Assembly (NCBI RefSeq): GCF_014805685.1
Contig: NC_060892.1
Span: forward strand, 997,490-1,061,489
DNA: 64,000 bases
Reading direction: 5' to 3'
DNA from: Silurus meridionalis
Lineage: Eukaryota; Chordata; Actinopteri; Siluriformes; Siluridae
Part shown: positions 1 to 12,304 of the stretch, in pieces
Numbering within the stretch: position 1 is the stretch's first letter
Layout: the number at the start of each line of letters is the position of its first letter
Position numbers and translations under genes: made by a program
Notes under the pieces: model-generated
Told to the model about the DNA's origin: nothing
The model's database searches: none
Seen by the model: the letters and a program-made list of their open reading frames with translations, nothing else

Positions 1-55
1 CGATCGGCATTGCCGTAATAATCAGTGTTCCATTCTGTTTTTTGTTGTCTTTCAG

Positions 56-109
56 GTAAAGAAGGTAGTGAGGAGAATTCGCTCTTTTAGGGATCTTGGC
101 TTTGCATAA
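56..109 (+). CDS. Last coding exon of an unidentified gene (partial)
   Basis: A pyrimidine-rich tract ending in CAG at 53-55 looks like a 3' splice site. After it, one frame reads 17 codons to TAA at 107-109, giving a basic tail (VKKVVRRIRSFRDLGFA). If the upstream exon ends two bases earlier in the codon, the alternative is a short acidic tail (KEGSEENSLF) ending at TAG 88-90. The third phase stops at once. The upstream exons are outside the window, so the phase cannot be fixed and I do not recognise the protein. In human the genes before BSG include CDC34 and GZMM, but neither tail resembles what I know of those. It could also be a chance splice-like site. Confidence 0.4.
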   Translation, partial: VKKVVRRIRSFRDLGFA

Positions 110-949
110 GACCAGCTTGTACAGCACAGTTTATGTGAGCGAGTTGTAACCTCCCGGCAGAGTCATCCGTTCTGTTAAAGGAAGCGCTAGATGCATGCAG
201 TACGTACTTCAGGAGAAATGTGCACCTGTCTTGCTCTCTGGTATGGTATTTTTAACGAATGAAAGTATTGAAGAGATAAACTGTTGTTCGATTTGGATCT
301 AACTATGTGCATATTGTAAATACATTACTGCTCTTATTTATTGGAGAAAACTGCTTCTCCAAACGTGTTTTTTTTTTTTCTTTTCTTTTTTTTTTTCTTT
401 TTTTTTTTTTTTATTTATAGTTTCATTTGAGCTGCATATTCCCAAACCGGCTGCTTTCAGTTTTTGATATTTATTGTGTTCTCATGTACAGACCAGTTAG
501 AGTATAACACTAGCTCATGTAAAAAAAATAAAATAATAAATAAAAGACATGCCCCACTCTTATGCAACCAAACACCAAAATCAAAAAATAATTTTAAAGG
601 ATTGTTTCAAATCTTTCTAACAAAAGCTCTGCCTGAGCGTAGAAGAGAAGTGGAAGAGAAACGTCCCCAGATGCACCGCTTTCTTTCAGAAAGTCATGCA
701 CCGGCATTATTGCACACTCTGGAGACTATTTATTACAGAAATAAAGCCAAAGAGGAGTGTGTGTGTGTTCATGTGTGTGTGTTGTTTGAGTTCCGCTCCA
801 CATCATGTCTGGAGGTTAAAGAGTTTGCAGACGTAGAACCAGAGCTTCCAGGCCCGATGCTGTGCCACTTGCACGAACGCTACACTGGCATGAAAGCTAA
901 AGCAAGCTGCCTGCTGAGCAAATGAAATTCCGGGCTACAGTCTAATGGC

Positions 950-951
<2 letters not shown>

Positions 952-1004
<53 letters not shown>
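952..1004. repeat. (TG)n microsatellite
   Basis: Uninterrupted TG dinucleotides, about 26 units. Confidence 0.95.
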
Positions 1005-1006
<2 letters not shown>

Positions 1007-1121
1007 ATGAGCAGGCTGGTTCAGTCAAAAAAAATGTTCAGTCCATTGTACTGTTTTATGGTTCTGCTGTTTTTGTTGAATGCACATCATTTGTGAAGTG
1101 CATTATTTTCAGAACGCAAAC

Positions 1122-1124
<3 letters not shown>

Positions 1125-1171
<47 letters not shown>
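1125..1171. repeat. (CT)n microsatellite
   Basis: Uninterrupted CT dinucleotides, about 23 units, 120 bp after the TG tract. Confidence 0.95.
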
Positions 1172-1173
<2 letters not shown>

Positions 1174-2280
1174 CCCTTTCTTTCTTTTTCTTTTTGGACA
1201 TTTATTAGTAAACCTCTGCAGTACTTTTAGTAAACTTGTTGACAGTACAGTGATGTGGGCGTACCCATTTAAAACCCTTTTAAAGAACCACATCATTATA
1301 TATATTATATCCTTGTAAATATATTTGATTTCTTCTTTGTGTATCTACTGTGAGATTTCTTAATGTATCGACTTATTTTTGTATTTTATTACTGACCTTT
1401 TAACTCTGATTAAAAAGAGACTTCTGAGCCGCCTGTCACGTGTAATCTCTCTGAAACCTGAGACCCGGCACTTTTACGTGACTGCGGCTGATATTTTGTT
1501 TTTCCGTACCGATCGAGTCGCTCGAACGTAACAGAGGTTACTAATGAAATGCTTTTATGGTACGATCCACTGCAGTCCGTGGCTCTCTGAAAGCCGCAGC
1601 GCTCCAGCTGGGAGTTAATGCATCGTTTACAGCTTTCAGGATCGACACAGGCGTACCGCAGAGATTTCCCCCGAGGTTTCGGGCTTAAGGACTTTCAGAG
1701 CCTCGGTTCTGACCAAATGGAATCCGGTGATGCTGAACACAGTCCAGTGACAGTGCAGTAAAACGCCATGACCCTTTGAGGTTCACTGTGGGTGAGGTGA
1801 GACACCGGAGGACCACTGACTCATTTTCCTGTATGAAATAGCTCACTTGTTTTTTATGTTTTTTTTTTTTTTTTCCTTTTTTAAATCCCTCAGCCCGGAG
1901 AGGAAAGAGGCACTCCCGGCTGCATGCCGCATCTGGTTTAACTTTGGAAGATGTTTATATTCCAATCCAAGCATCATTTTATAACGGTGGGACTAGAATT
2001 AAATGTTTGTTCAGACAGACCATAACAATTCCGTACCAAAAAAAGTTGTTTTCTGTAGTGCCTCCCTGTTGTTTTGTGGGCCTGTTGCTTTCCTCTGCAG
2101 TTCTCACGACTGCTTCGAGCTCTTTGTTGTCTGAGTGGCACTGAGAATTTCTTTATTGAACTCAAACTCAAGTTGAGGATCGATACGTTAAGTGAGTTTA
2201 ACTCATACACTAAAATAGGTACAAACAGGATTTAGGATTTGATCTCATTTTATGATCCATCCAAAGAAGAACTAAATCGA

Positions 2281-2675
2281 GGGTTGTGTCTCCACAACGT
2301 TGGAGCCAAACAATTGTATGAAATTTTCCCTTCACTGAAACTATAATTCCAGCATGACAATGGCTCTGTCCACAAAGCCAGCTCCATGAGGATCTGCTTT
2401 ACATGGGTTGGATTTGGTGGAAGATCTCCTGCTAAAACCTTAAGTCCTACCGAACATGATGAATGAGAACGCTGCAGGAGGCACCCCAGGCCTCCTCACT
2501 TTCTCACCTACATCAGTACCTGACTTTACTAACACCCTTGTGGCTGAATGAATCTCAACAAATCTCCAAATATCTAATGGAGCATCTTCCCAGAAGAGTT
2601 GCGACTATGAAGGAAGTTGAGACTATGTGGAATGGGATGCTCTAAAAGGACATGCTTTGTCTATATAGTGTAACA
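2281..2675 (+). repeat. Dispersed 350-bp repeat, copy 1 (Tc1/mariner-type relic)
   Basis: First of twelve copies in this window of one dispersed repeat. Shared landmarks, in order, are: CCAGCATGACAAT, AAAGCCAGCTCCATGA, GAAGATCTCCTGCT, CAGGCCTCCTCACTTTCTC, TCAGTACCTGACTTTACTAA and CATCTTCCCAGAAGAG. Better copies end in a motif near GGTGTCCACAAACTTTTGG, which I know as the terminal repeat of a widespread teleost Tc1/mariner-type element. No copy here has coding capacity. Confidence 0.75.
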
Positions 2676-3195
2676 TACAGTTAAAATGGCTTCTATTTTA
2701 GAAGATTATTAAAAGTGGATCTCAAGTTCATCTGTTTTCAGGAAGCATAGTGCTCTGATGGCAGATTCAGCTTTGCAGAACCAGTTTCCCCATCATTAAA
2801 CCCATTCCCCATCATCTAATGGGTTTAATTGCTTCCATGAGTTTTATAGATCCGGAATATTTGAATAACATTTACATCTTTTTGCATATGGAATTGTTCA
2901 TTCAGTGGGTGTTCTGGATCAGAAAATGAGCAAACGAATAACGTGAATGAAGATTTATAAAGTGTGAATAAAATAAAAGACGAGTGTGGAAGGAATGGAG
3001 ACACTGAGACCGATTGTGATTTTCTGTACACATTGTCAGGAAGCAGCTTCTCAGAAATCCAGATGTAGATATATTTTGAAGCCTAATGCACAAGCCAGAG
3101 ACTCCAGTGTCTGAAAGGAACCTTGAATGGTAATCAGATTTCAAAGGAAGATAATGAAATGTCTTTTAAATCTTTTATAATAATTGAATACTATG
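2676..3195. other. Unassigned intergenic DNA
   Basis: AT-rich sequence with no gene, repeat or structural signal that I can support. Confidence 0.5.
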
Positions 3196-3199
3196 AATG

Positions 3200-3960
3200 A
3201 GATGGTATCAAAAAGTTTCGTGACTCGTGTGCCACAGATCTGCTCGTCCTCCTTCAAAAGCCCTAAAATCTTACAGTAGGACTAATGGCGGTGTGGCCCC
3301 TTGGGGATGAATTCTTGATGCACAATTTCGCATGGAAAAAGACGATGAGTATGCACTTGGTGGAGCTGTGGACCTGCTTCACCTTTTTTGGCCGTGGACC
3401 TGATGAGCTCTTCCACTGCGAAGACTGTTGCTTGGTCTCAGGGTCGTACCCGAGTTTCATCATTTCAATCCTCGACCTGAAGGACGGCTCGTCCACGGCA
3501 CACTGACTGAGTTCTCGGCAGACTTTGATATGGCGTTCCTTCTGCTGGATCAGCAGCCTAGTGCCGAACTTGGCAGCAACACGGCGCATGTTCAAATCCC
3601 ACTTGAGGATCAACCGGACTGTTCCGTATGACACACAGACAACGGCAGTGACGTCGTGAATTGTTCTCCGACAATCATCATGCACAATTTGCCGAATGGT
3701 TTCGACACAGTTTTCCTGATCTCTTGTCGTCCTCCAGTAAAATTCTTTCGCTCTTGAAACGTGTGTGCCAGGACTTACGACTTGTTGCAGCATCGTGGTA
3801 TATTCGCCGAAACGTTTCAAATTTCTCCGTGGCAGATTTCATGCAAAATTTGCTCTTTGTTCTCACTCGCTGTTTGTTTGGTCACACACGTGGTCAGAAC
3901 AGCACCAGTTGAACTGCTCCTGATGTACACAGGACGATGTCTTTTGGCACACTGAATTAT
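3200..3960 (-). mobile_element. Mariner-family transposon relic with decayed transposase
   Basis: A terminal motif GGTATCAAAAAGTTTCG lies at 3203-3219. The minus strand between about 3866 and 3263 encodes pieces of a mariner transposase in shifted frames. The N-terminal piece has KFCMKSATEKFETFRRIYHD and LLEDDKRSGK; the middle piece has HDDCRRTIHDVTAVVCVSYG, LNMRRVAAKFGTRLL, YDPETKQQSSQWKS and RPKKVKQVHSSTK. The first catalytic aspartate (normally GDES/GDET before YGYD) is replaced by unrelated residues, and the C-terminal third is missing. It is therefore dead. A second piece of the family is cut by the right window edge at 63606. Confidence 0.8.
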
Positions 3961-5289
3961 AAAGTTTGGTGCTCCCTGTGACTTTGCGTGCAGCCTTGTG
4001 CGGGTGTCGTGTTACAAAACCAATCTCGAAAATCACCTCATACCTGATGTCAAAAGGTAAGTGTCTTAAAAGAATGTTGAGTATTACAGTGTTTATAATT
4101 ACAGCAGCACTTCTTGGGGACAAAATCAACAGAAGGCAGGTGAGATTATCCACTGAAGGCTTTACATCTCAGAGAAGGACAAGCCATGAGTTCTGAAGTT
4201 GAACATCTGACGTGGAGGTGAAGTTCAAAAGAAAGAGAATTGGTTCCAAACAGTAGAGTCAGTGGTGCCCATGAAAACATAATCAATCTAACATACGTGT
4301 ATCAGCGCTTTCTTCATTTCCTCCCAAGTGAGGTGCACAATTATTACAGATCCCGAAAAACCACAGAATCACAAATGAAATCAGAAAGGAAATAAAAGAG
4401 CATTGAAAGGAATGAGATTTGTTTTGTAGATATTTTTGATTTAAAATTGTACTGTTTGTCATTTCTGGGAAAATGGTTGACAGAATCTGATGACTCTGAT
4501 GGTCTGATGCACTTGTTGCTTTTCCAATCCTTCCCTTGTGTGTCAGAGTTTACATGCCTGTGTGTCAAAATCTCGACTCTCTGCCTCGCTTCAAAAATGC
4601 GCTACAATCGACGAAAGCACTACGATTCTTATTTAGTAAACAGCGATAGTAATGGTAATGAATGCTCACTGATAAGTTTAAATGATGCAAGTTACACACT
4701 AAGGCCTTCACGCTCACCAGATCTCGAAGGAGATGCAGTTGAATACATAATGGAGATGATGAAGCAATGTGTTTGACAGAGCTCTCCACCAGAAACATCA
4801 GAAGACTACAGGGGGAAATATTTTTTGGATGTGTTCATTCCGTCGGGTTCATTTCCAGACACGTGTCATATCTTGGAGGAGCACTGAAGCGATTTTGGAA
4901 GCTTGGGGTGGTTATGAAGCCTGGTTTCTACTGGAGTGTTAAATATAAACCATTTGCATTGTAGTCTCTTTGTATTGCGTGCATTGGGACATGGGGACAG
5001 GATATATATCCTAGAAATCCTCAGATAATTGAAATGCATAAATAATGTACACAGACATAATAAAAAGACAGAAATGTAATACCGCCATATCCAGTGAAGC
5101 TCTAATGGCAATGAATTGACTGAATAATCGATGATGAGTTTTTGTTGCCACCTCAAAAAATTCCAATTCATTTGATATGAACTTCATTTCCTCTAACAGC
5201 GTACCCCGAAATGTTTCATTCCTCTAATAACACAATAAAACAATACACATTACAACGTGTGTGAATGACGTATAAAAGATAATATGCTT
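3961..5289. other. Unassigned intergenic DNA
   Basis: No supported gene. Open frames here are short, overlap on both strands and resemble nothing known to me. Confidence 0.5.
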
Positions 5290-5723
5290 ATACACTGATC
5301 AGGCATGACATTATGACATTATAACATTATTACATTATAACATTCTGAGTGGTGAAGTGATGAACACTGATGAGCTTCATCATGGCACCTGTTAGTGTGT
5401 GGATTTATTTATTATGCAGCAGAACATTTTGTCTTTGAAGTTGATGTTAGAAGCAGGAAAAATGGGCGTAAGGATTTGAGCGAGTTTGATAAATTGTGAC
5501 GTCTAGACGTCTGGGTCAGAGCATCTCCAACACTGCAACTCTTTTGAGATGTTCCTGGTCTGCAGTGGTCAGAATCAATCAAAAGTGCTCTAAGGAATGA
5601 ACAGTGGTGAACTGGCGACAGGGTCACGTGCGGCCGAGGCACATTGATGCACGTGAGGAGTGAAGGCTGATCCGTGTGGACCAATCCAACAGACGAGCTC
5701 AAACTGCTGAAGAAGTTCATGCA
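5290..5723 (+). mobile_element. 5' part of a Tc1-like transposon (truncated)
   Basis: It begins with a terminal motif TACACTGATCAGGCATGACA. From about 5460 the plus strand encodes the start of a Tc1-like transposase: GRKDLSEFDK (the start codon is out of frame by a small deletion), then in broken frames residues resembling LGQSISNTATL, SAVVRINQK and RRQGHVRPRHIDARE. The DDE catalytic core is absent. Homology stops about where the next dispersed repeat begins, so the 3' part was probably lost when that element inserted or by deletion. Confidence 0.75.
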
Positions 5724-6070
5724 CTTGAGCTAGGAGACCCAAGCTGCTGTTCCACCCTCCATCTCCATTAAGATCTGCTTCACATGGGTTGGAGTGGAAG
5801 ATCTCCTGCTATAGAGCTCCAACTTTAATAAACATGATGAATGTGAATGCTGACTGCATTTCAGGCCTCCTCACTTTCTCACCTACATCAGTACCTGACT
5901 TTACTAACACCTTTGTGGTTGAATGAATATCCATAAAATTTTGTGGAACATCTTCCCAGAAGAGTGAAAGTTATTAGGAGGGTAAATGGAGATTAAATAT
6001 GGAATTGAAAAATCAAAAAGAAGAACATACCAATCTGATTGTCAGGTGTCCACAAACTTCATCTGTATAA
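5724..6070 (+). repeat. Dispersed 350-bp repeat, copy 2
   Basis: Carries GAAGATCTCCTGCT, CAGGCCTCCTCACTTTCTC, TCAGTACCTGACTTTACTAA and CATCTTCCCAGAAGAG, and ends in TTGTCAGGTGTCCACAAACT. It directly abuts the truncated Tc1-like element. Confidence 0.8.
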
Positions 6071-8105
6071 TGCATTTTTTACTTGATAAGATCTGAAGAT
6101 TTCTTCTTCTGCTTATTATATTCTGGTCCAGCTGACCTTCACCCTGCACATTTTTTTAAATCTTCACAAGAGGTATGGGCCACAAATGACAAAAGGATGC
6201 TTAACCAAACAACTGTAATGATGTTTAGCACGGCTTTGACTGTAGTGCAGCACTACTTTGTTTTCAACATGCAGTGCAAATTCTTCTGAAACTGATTAAG
6301 GCACTGAGGGAGAAGAAGTTGATGAAATGTGCCAACTCGCCCCGATAAAACCTCAGATGACTCAAAACCTCACGAACCCAATCAGCAAATATGCCGACAG
6401 ACATTCGTATGGATAAGTAAATAATTCCTGAATATCGTTAGTAAAAGTGAAATCAAAGTGAAACCATTCATCATGTTGTTCTGACATGTATTTTGTCAAT
6501 AAACCTAAGTAACAGTAGGTCTGCATTATTGTTACCCACTGAGACCAGGATATACTGCCAGGAACTTTCAGTTGACAACAACAATTTGAAGTTGTAGGAG
6601 ACCACCCACTCTTCTCTTCTCCGCTGTTTCATCCTCGACTGGAGCAGCTCCAGACCTTCATGAACTAAGACAGATGTGGTTTATATGAATGACGTCATTT
6701 TTAAATCTGAAAATGCAAACAAAAGTTATTTTGTTTAGTGTGTAGCACTGACATCATGGATTTTGTTTTTCCCCTTTAAATCGTGACTGATGTAAGATTC
6801 AGGACATCGGTGTGCAATAAACTGGGGAACTTTAAGCACATCTCAAACACCTAAAGTGGAACTGTCTTCATGTTTATTGCGTAACTGAAATGGTTTCGAA
6901 AGACCCTGAGTCATCGAATGTACCATAAAAACATTTCCAAAATAGATCAGGATTCAAACATGACATAAACAGCCATGTTTTCTATAAAGGAAATGGTTTG
7001 AGATTCCTTGTTACGGGGAGAAAAACAGACTTCGGAAGTTAAGCAACCTCTAATTGTTCCAATTAAGAACCGAAAGTGGAGCTGAGATGTTATCTCCGGG
7101 CCGCTCTACTGGGACCGCTCTGTCTGTGTGGTCTGCTTCCACATCACTTACTGATTTGCTCCTTGGGTTCAATCCATTACAGATGACAAATTGTGCAGTA
7201 AACGTCAGCGTTCGATTGGAATTCTGCTTTGCAGGACAGCGAACATTGGAAGGCAGATTTCCTCAAGACGTGCCTACTGACAGATTAAAGTCCCCATGTA
7301 GGGAACACATGATGTTCTAGTAAAAAATCATAATAAAAAATAGAGGTCTTTATTTTTATTTTTCAAAGACTCAGGATATAACACTTCCACATCCAAACCC
7401 ACGAACTAAAATGAGCTGTTGTTCATCTTAATGTCTGTATTAAATTACTATCCATTTGGAAGAACCAGTCTCTGATTTAAAATTATGAAAGTTCAAACGT
7501 TGATAGAGGAAATACAAAGTGCCTGTTCCTTGTGATCTCATTTAGCCATATGGAGTCCATTTCCTTGGAAATCTACACATCAACAGAGCTCGCAGTCCTA
7601 AAGCCCGTCTGGAGGACAGACCTCAGACCTGATATGGTCATTAGACACACATGAGTGCCACCCAAGCAGTTTAACGCATCTCCTCTTATCTGTGCTATCT
7701 ATGGCAGTCCGGGTCTGGGGTAGCCATATTGTTTTCGATGCACTGGGCCTTGACCGAATCCATTTGACACATCTGCTCCGGTTAATACCTTCCAGCAGAT
7801 GATAAAGATCTAAATCTGGCATGGCATCATGCCGCCTTTCCTTATAATGGCTTAAATGGAATATTTCCAGGAGCACAGAGGCAAACGCTGTTTATAGGAA
7901 TGTTGATGTGAGTCCAAAAGCCCTGCAACAGGTCAATAACACATTAAATACTCTGAAACCTGGTTCACTTAATGTGCAATTAAGTGAAACTGCTAAAAAC
8001 AAATGAGTGATAGAATGACACACTGCATATATATGAAGTGATACAAGGAGTTTTAGGAGATCCAAAAAACGTGTAAAAAAACATTTACAAAATCTTTTTA
8101 TCAAT
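6071..8105. other. Unassigned intergenic DNA
   Basis: About 2 kb with no supported gene or repeat. The 88-92 residue open frames here have no recognisable domain and lack splice or codon-use support. Confidence 0.5.
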
Positions 8106-8325
8106 TTGGCCAAAAGATTTGTGGATACCTGACCGATTGCTATGCACACTTTGGACCGTCCCATTCCACATTTAGTCCCTATTTGCTCTTATAATAAGTT
8201 CCAGTCTTCTGGGAAGATGTTCCTCTAGATTTTATGGAGATTTGTGGAGATCCATGCAGCCACAAGGGTGTTAGTAGGACATACCGATCTCATGGTCAGT
8301 GACTTTTGGCCCTATAGATTATTTT
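8106..8325 (-). repeat. Dispersed 350-bp repeat, copy 3 (short)
   Basis: Reverse orientation. It opens with TTGGCCAAAAGATTTGTGGA and contains CATTCCACATTTAGTCCCTA and TTCTGGGAAGATGTTCCTC. It closes near TGGTCAGTGACTTTTGGCCC, so both outer ends survive while the centre is deleted, as in a MITE. Confidence 0.7.
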
Positions 8326-9411
8326 CAAAGTGTATTTTTTTTTCGTTGTTTTATTACAGTGATTAGGAATAGGGAATTGTTCAGCCATGACTTGCTGTTT
8401 TACAGCGAGGAATAAATATGAGGTAACACGCTAAATTCTCTTAGTCATTCAGCACAATGGGGAAGACAAAGAAATATAGCTGTGATGTGCAGCAAAGGGA
8501 TATTAAAATACACAAAATATGAGGTGGCTATCAGAAATTAGCAAAAATATTTTAAAAATGGAGAATTTATTTCTTCCTACTATATTTCCTCAACACACTG
8601 TGAAGAGGATGGGGACTAACGGTGTGAGCTATAATAGAGTACTGTTAGCTGGCTAACTGGTTTAGCTTGCATGCTTTGTATCATTATCTCGCTAGCAAAC
8701 ACACGGTAATTCATACACGTTATCAGCCACATGCTAAGGTGTCCATTGCACATTATCCCGAGCATCACATGACTGCTTAAACATCGAGTGTATACATGTT
8801 ATATAAAAATGTTAAAATGTAAAACTTTTAAAAAATCAGGCTAGCTAGTCAAGCACACTGAGCTGGCTAATGGCTGCCCTGTAAATGTTTCTACAGGTCA
8901 GATGTTGAGAGGTGAAATGTGGATTTTCTCTGCAGGTTTTGAATGCCATCATTTGGAAATCATTATACCAGTTGGTTTTTTTTTTGCCATTTATAACTAA
9001 AGACACCTGATCAGTGGAGTCGGGGACGCTCTTCATCACTGTTTTAGACACTGGAGAAGTGCAGTTTTGGAAATCTTAGACTTTCAGCAGGAAAGTATTG
9101 AACCTAATTATTGAAACCGAGTTTTTAGAAATTGCTTAATGAAATGACATCCTGGTTTTTAACAAAAATTTTTACTTTAAAACACTTTAGAAATGAATGT
9201 AACCACAACATATATAATGAATGTACATTGTGAGATGTGAAAACCTGGTCTCTTAAGGTTTTTGAGACACATGCATGTTCCTTTCTTTGCAACAAACTTG
9301 GTAAAATCCAAAACCACAAAAGAATGTGACAGTGAATGAATGGAAGAAAGTTCTGAGAAGTCCAAAAGGGACATTTTTGTGTCTAACAGAAGAACTTGAA
9401 GGAGAGAAGAA
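8326..9411. other. Unassigned intergenic DNA
   Basis: No supported feature. Low-complexity A/T-rich sequence. Confidence 0.5.
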
Positions 9412-10742
9412 GTCAAGTCAAGTTTATTTCTATTGCGCTTTTCACAACAGACATTGTCTCAAAGCAGCTTTACACAAATCAACAGTGATGGTGAATGGTG
9501 TGTATTTATCCCTGATGAGCAGCCATGGCGACTGTGGCAAGGAAAAATTCCCTTAGATGTTATGAGGAAGAAACCTTGAGAGGAACCAGACTCAAAAGGG
9601 GAACCCATCCTCATCTGGGTGACATCAAAAGTTTGATCATAAATCTTTCAACAGAACACTGGAGAGTGAGAACTAACATGATTACTGGAGTATAAGATTA
9701 TAAGTGATGTTCTTTCTGCAGTCTTATACAGTCTATATGGTTAGTAGCTTCTAGTTTTATGAGCTCAGCATTTGTGATCACCACAGATCCAGCATCAGCT
9801 TCTCCATGCCAGAGCCTTTAAACACTCCAGGAGGTCCAATGTCAAAACTCCACACATGTAGCGGGATCCAAATGGCACTGGTACGTCTCTAGATGGTTCG
9901 GGATGTTTGTGAGTTCGGCATCTACTTCTTCAAAGGTCCGTAATCATCACGAGGTGGGAGGTGACTGAGTTGGCCAACCTCAGGAAGCCTCGGGATGGGG
10001 AGAGAAAGAGAAGCAGTGGAGAGGAATTAGCGTAGCTGCTGTTCATGATATTAACAGCACAAGTTGATAATGTGCATGTGATCAGATGTTCTGGAGCACA
10101 AGGTTATGATGTGATGTGTGTTATGTGTAGGCTTTGCTAAAAAGATATGTTTTTAATCTACACTTAAACTGGGTGAGTGTGTCTGAGCCCCGAACACTGT
10201 CAGGAAGACTATTCCAGAGTTTAGGAGCTAAATGTGAAAATGCTCTACCACCTTTAGTGGACTTTGCTATTCTAGGAACTACTAGAAGCCCAGAGTTTTG
10301 AGATCTCAGGGGCGTGGCGGATTGTAGCGTGTTAAAAGACTGGATAGATACATGGAAGCCAAACCATTTAGTGCTTTATAAGTGCGAAGTAATAGTTTGT
10401 AGTCTATTCGAAACTTAACAGGAAGCCAATGTAGGGACGAGAAGATTGGGGTTATGTTATCATATTTTCTTGACCTTGTTAGAACTCTGGCTGCTGCATT
10501 CTGAACTAACTGAAGCTTGTTTAATAATGATGCAGGACATCCACCTAGTAATGCATTACAGTAGTCTATTCTGGAGGTCATGAACGCATGGACGAGCTTC
10601 TCTGCATCGGATATAGACAACATGTTTCTTAACTTAGAAATATTTCTAAGGTGAAAGAAGGCTGTTTTTGTAACTTGGTTGATATGATTTTTGAAAGACA
10701 AGTTGCTGTCTAAAATAACACCCAGGTCTTTTACTGTAGATG
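9412..10742 (-). mobile_element. 5'-truncated L2-like LINE: RT C-terminus plus 3'UTR
   Basis: On the minus strand, 10742 to 10306 encodes the end of a non-LTR retrotransposon reverse transcriptase. Recognisable stretches are [76 protein letters not shown] and TYKALNGLA. It is followed by about 890 bp of 3'UTR ending at 9412 in a CTTGA-type tail. The 3' end carries the teleost signature CAAAGCAGCTTTAC next to GAAATAAACTTGACTTGAC read on the minus strand. The clade (L2 against CR1-like) is my best guess. It is 5'-truncated as most LINE copies are, with this part of the frame still open. Confidence 0.85.
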
Positions 10743-11190
10743 TATTCAGACTCCCTCACCCCCACACTCACACATGGAGGTGGAGGATTGAATCCTGAAC
10801 CAACATGGCTCCCATTCCATACTTCATCAACATGCAGTTCCGTCTGGACTGAGGCTCAGTGGAATCGACTTCACCGTACAACAATTGCACTACATTGTCC
10901 TGGTTATATTAACTATACACTCCCGGGTATAGTTTTTAGGTTTTCTAGTAGGCGCTATATCTTGTGTTGTCTGTCTGCACTGTCTGTCTGTACTGTTTTT
11001 TGTCAGCATTGTTTCCACTCGGTTTCACTCGATGCACTTTATGTAGCTTGTGTTGTGTTGTAGCTCTATGTTGTTTAGTGTAGCACCAGGGTTCCGGAGG
11101 AACATTGTCTCGTTTTTACTGTGTACCGTGTACAAATGTGTATAGTAGAAATTACAATAAAAATCTCTTCACTTGACTTGACTTGATCCG
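10743..11190 (+). mobile_element. Retrotransposon 3'-end fragment
   Basis: Plus-strand sequence runs into GTAGCACCAGGGTTCCGGAG and ends in an AATAAA-like stretch with a CTTGA tandem tail at 11168-11188. It looks like the 3'UTR of another non-LTR element. A related piece lies at 12420-12530 on the other strand. No reading frame was found. Confidence 0.5.
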
Positions 11191-11313
11191 AAGCAAAAAT
11201 ATGTGCAGGTTCTGTTATTTAGAGAGACGTCTGGAGTGATATTTATCATGGAACCACCTGCCCAGTCACAGCACCTCAATCCTATTGAACTGCTCTGAGA
11301 TGAACTGCATCAC

Positions 11314-11361
<48 letters not shown>

Positions 11362-11386
11362 AAAAAGAAAAAAAGAAAGAAAGAAA
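11314..11386. repeat. (AAAG)n microsatellite
   Basis: About 18 tetranucleotide units with a slightly broken right half. Confidence 0.95.
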
Positions 11387-12300
11387 TCTCCAACTCGTGA
11401 AGAACATCTCTGGCGAGTTTTACAAAATATTTCAGGTGAATGTTTGGAGAAACGAACTGTCCTGATGCAGAGAGAGTGTAAAGCAAATAAAAATCTTCAT
11501 ATTGTTGAATACAAATAATAAAAGACTGGATTTTCCCCTTAATCTTTCAACAGAACATTTATGAGAGAAGTTCCTTGAATCCGTGTTGATAGTATTAGAT
11601 AATTACCTGACATTTCTTGGTCCCTTTTTGACAGGGAATAAAAACTAAAATCTCTTATGTGGAATTAGTTACACTTTTACTTGAGTAAACAGTTCTGGTA
11701 CTTTTAGTACCTCTGACGAATTCTGTACAGATGGTTTAATGGAATGCACTCATTAGACTCGATCGAGAATCCATAACGACGAGATCATGTGACGTCTGTA
11801 AAAGACTTCCCGCCAAACAGGCAGACCGGTGAGATAAATAACTGCTTGTATTCGCACACGGTGTTAATGAACACGTCATATTTCCTCACATGTGTTAAAC
11901 AACGCTCTCAGCTGGTGTTAAAACTGTTTCTGGCTCAAACCCAGGAAGTTTCGCAGTTTGGCCTGACGCATGACTGTAGTCAGAGTGAGCGTTAATGATG
12001 GAAACCATTTGCTGAATCACACAAGCTGGTCTGCACCAGTACAGTATTTCTCAATCCTGCTCGTAAAAAAACATCAGTCTGCATGTTTCCTTGCTCCCAT
12101 TTCAACAGATAATTAGTTAGGGGAAGAGAAACACCAGAGATTTACAATGTCCTCCATTATTACTGGCATCGTTTTCTAAATATAAGCAAAGACGTCTGTG
12201 AAAAATTCTCTTTACTGTTTAACCTTTTTATTGTTTTATTTCTTTTTCATTATTAAAATCAAACAATTGGCAATACAACACAGTTTTAGGTTTATATCTT
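11387..12300. other. Unassigned intergenic DNA
   Basis: No supported gene. The only hint is a short stretch near 11660-11720 (ACTTTTACTTGAGTAAACAG) resembling the end of the MITE called at 52525. Confidence 0.45.
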
Positions 12301-12304
12301 TGTT

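Larger units (their letters stand above)
110..2280 (+). other. Probable 3'UTR and flank of the unidentified gene, then unassigned DNA
   Basis: No convincing coding potential. The stretch holds T-rich tracts (370-413), overlapping AATAAA-like hexamers near 526-545, an ATTAAA near 1409, a TG microsatellite and a CT microsatellite. Either hexamer cluster could end the transcript of the exon at 56-109. Which one is used cannot be read from sequence alone. The open frames here are low-complexity shadows. Confidence 0.35.

Noticed and set aside
10306..10701. 131-residue frame as a host gene
   Set aside because: It is the end of a LINE reverse transcriptase.
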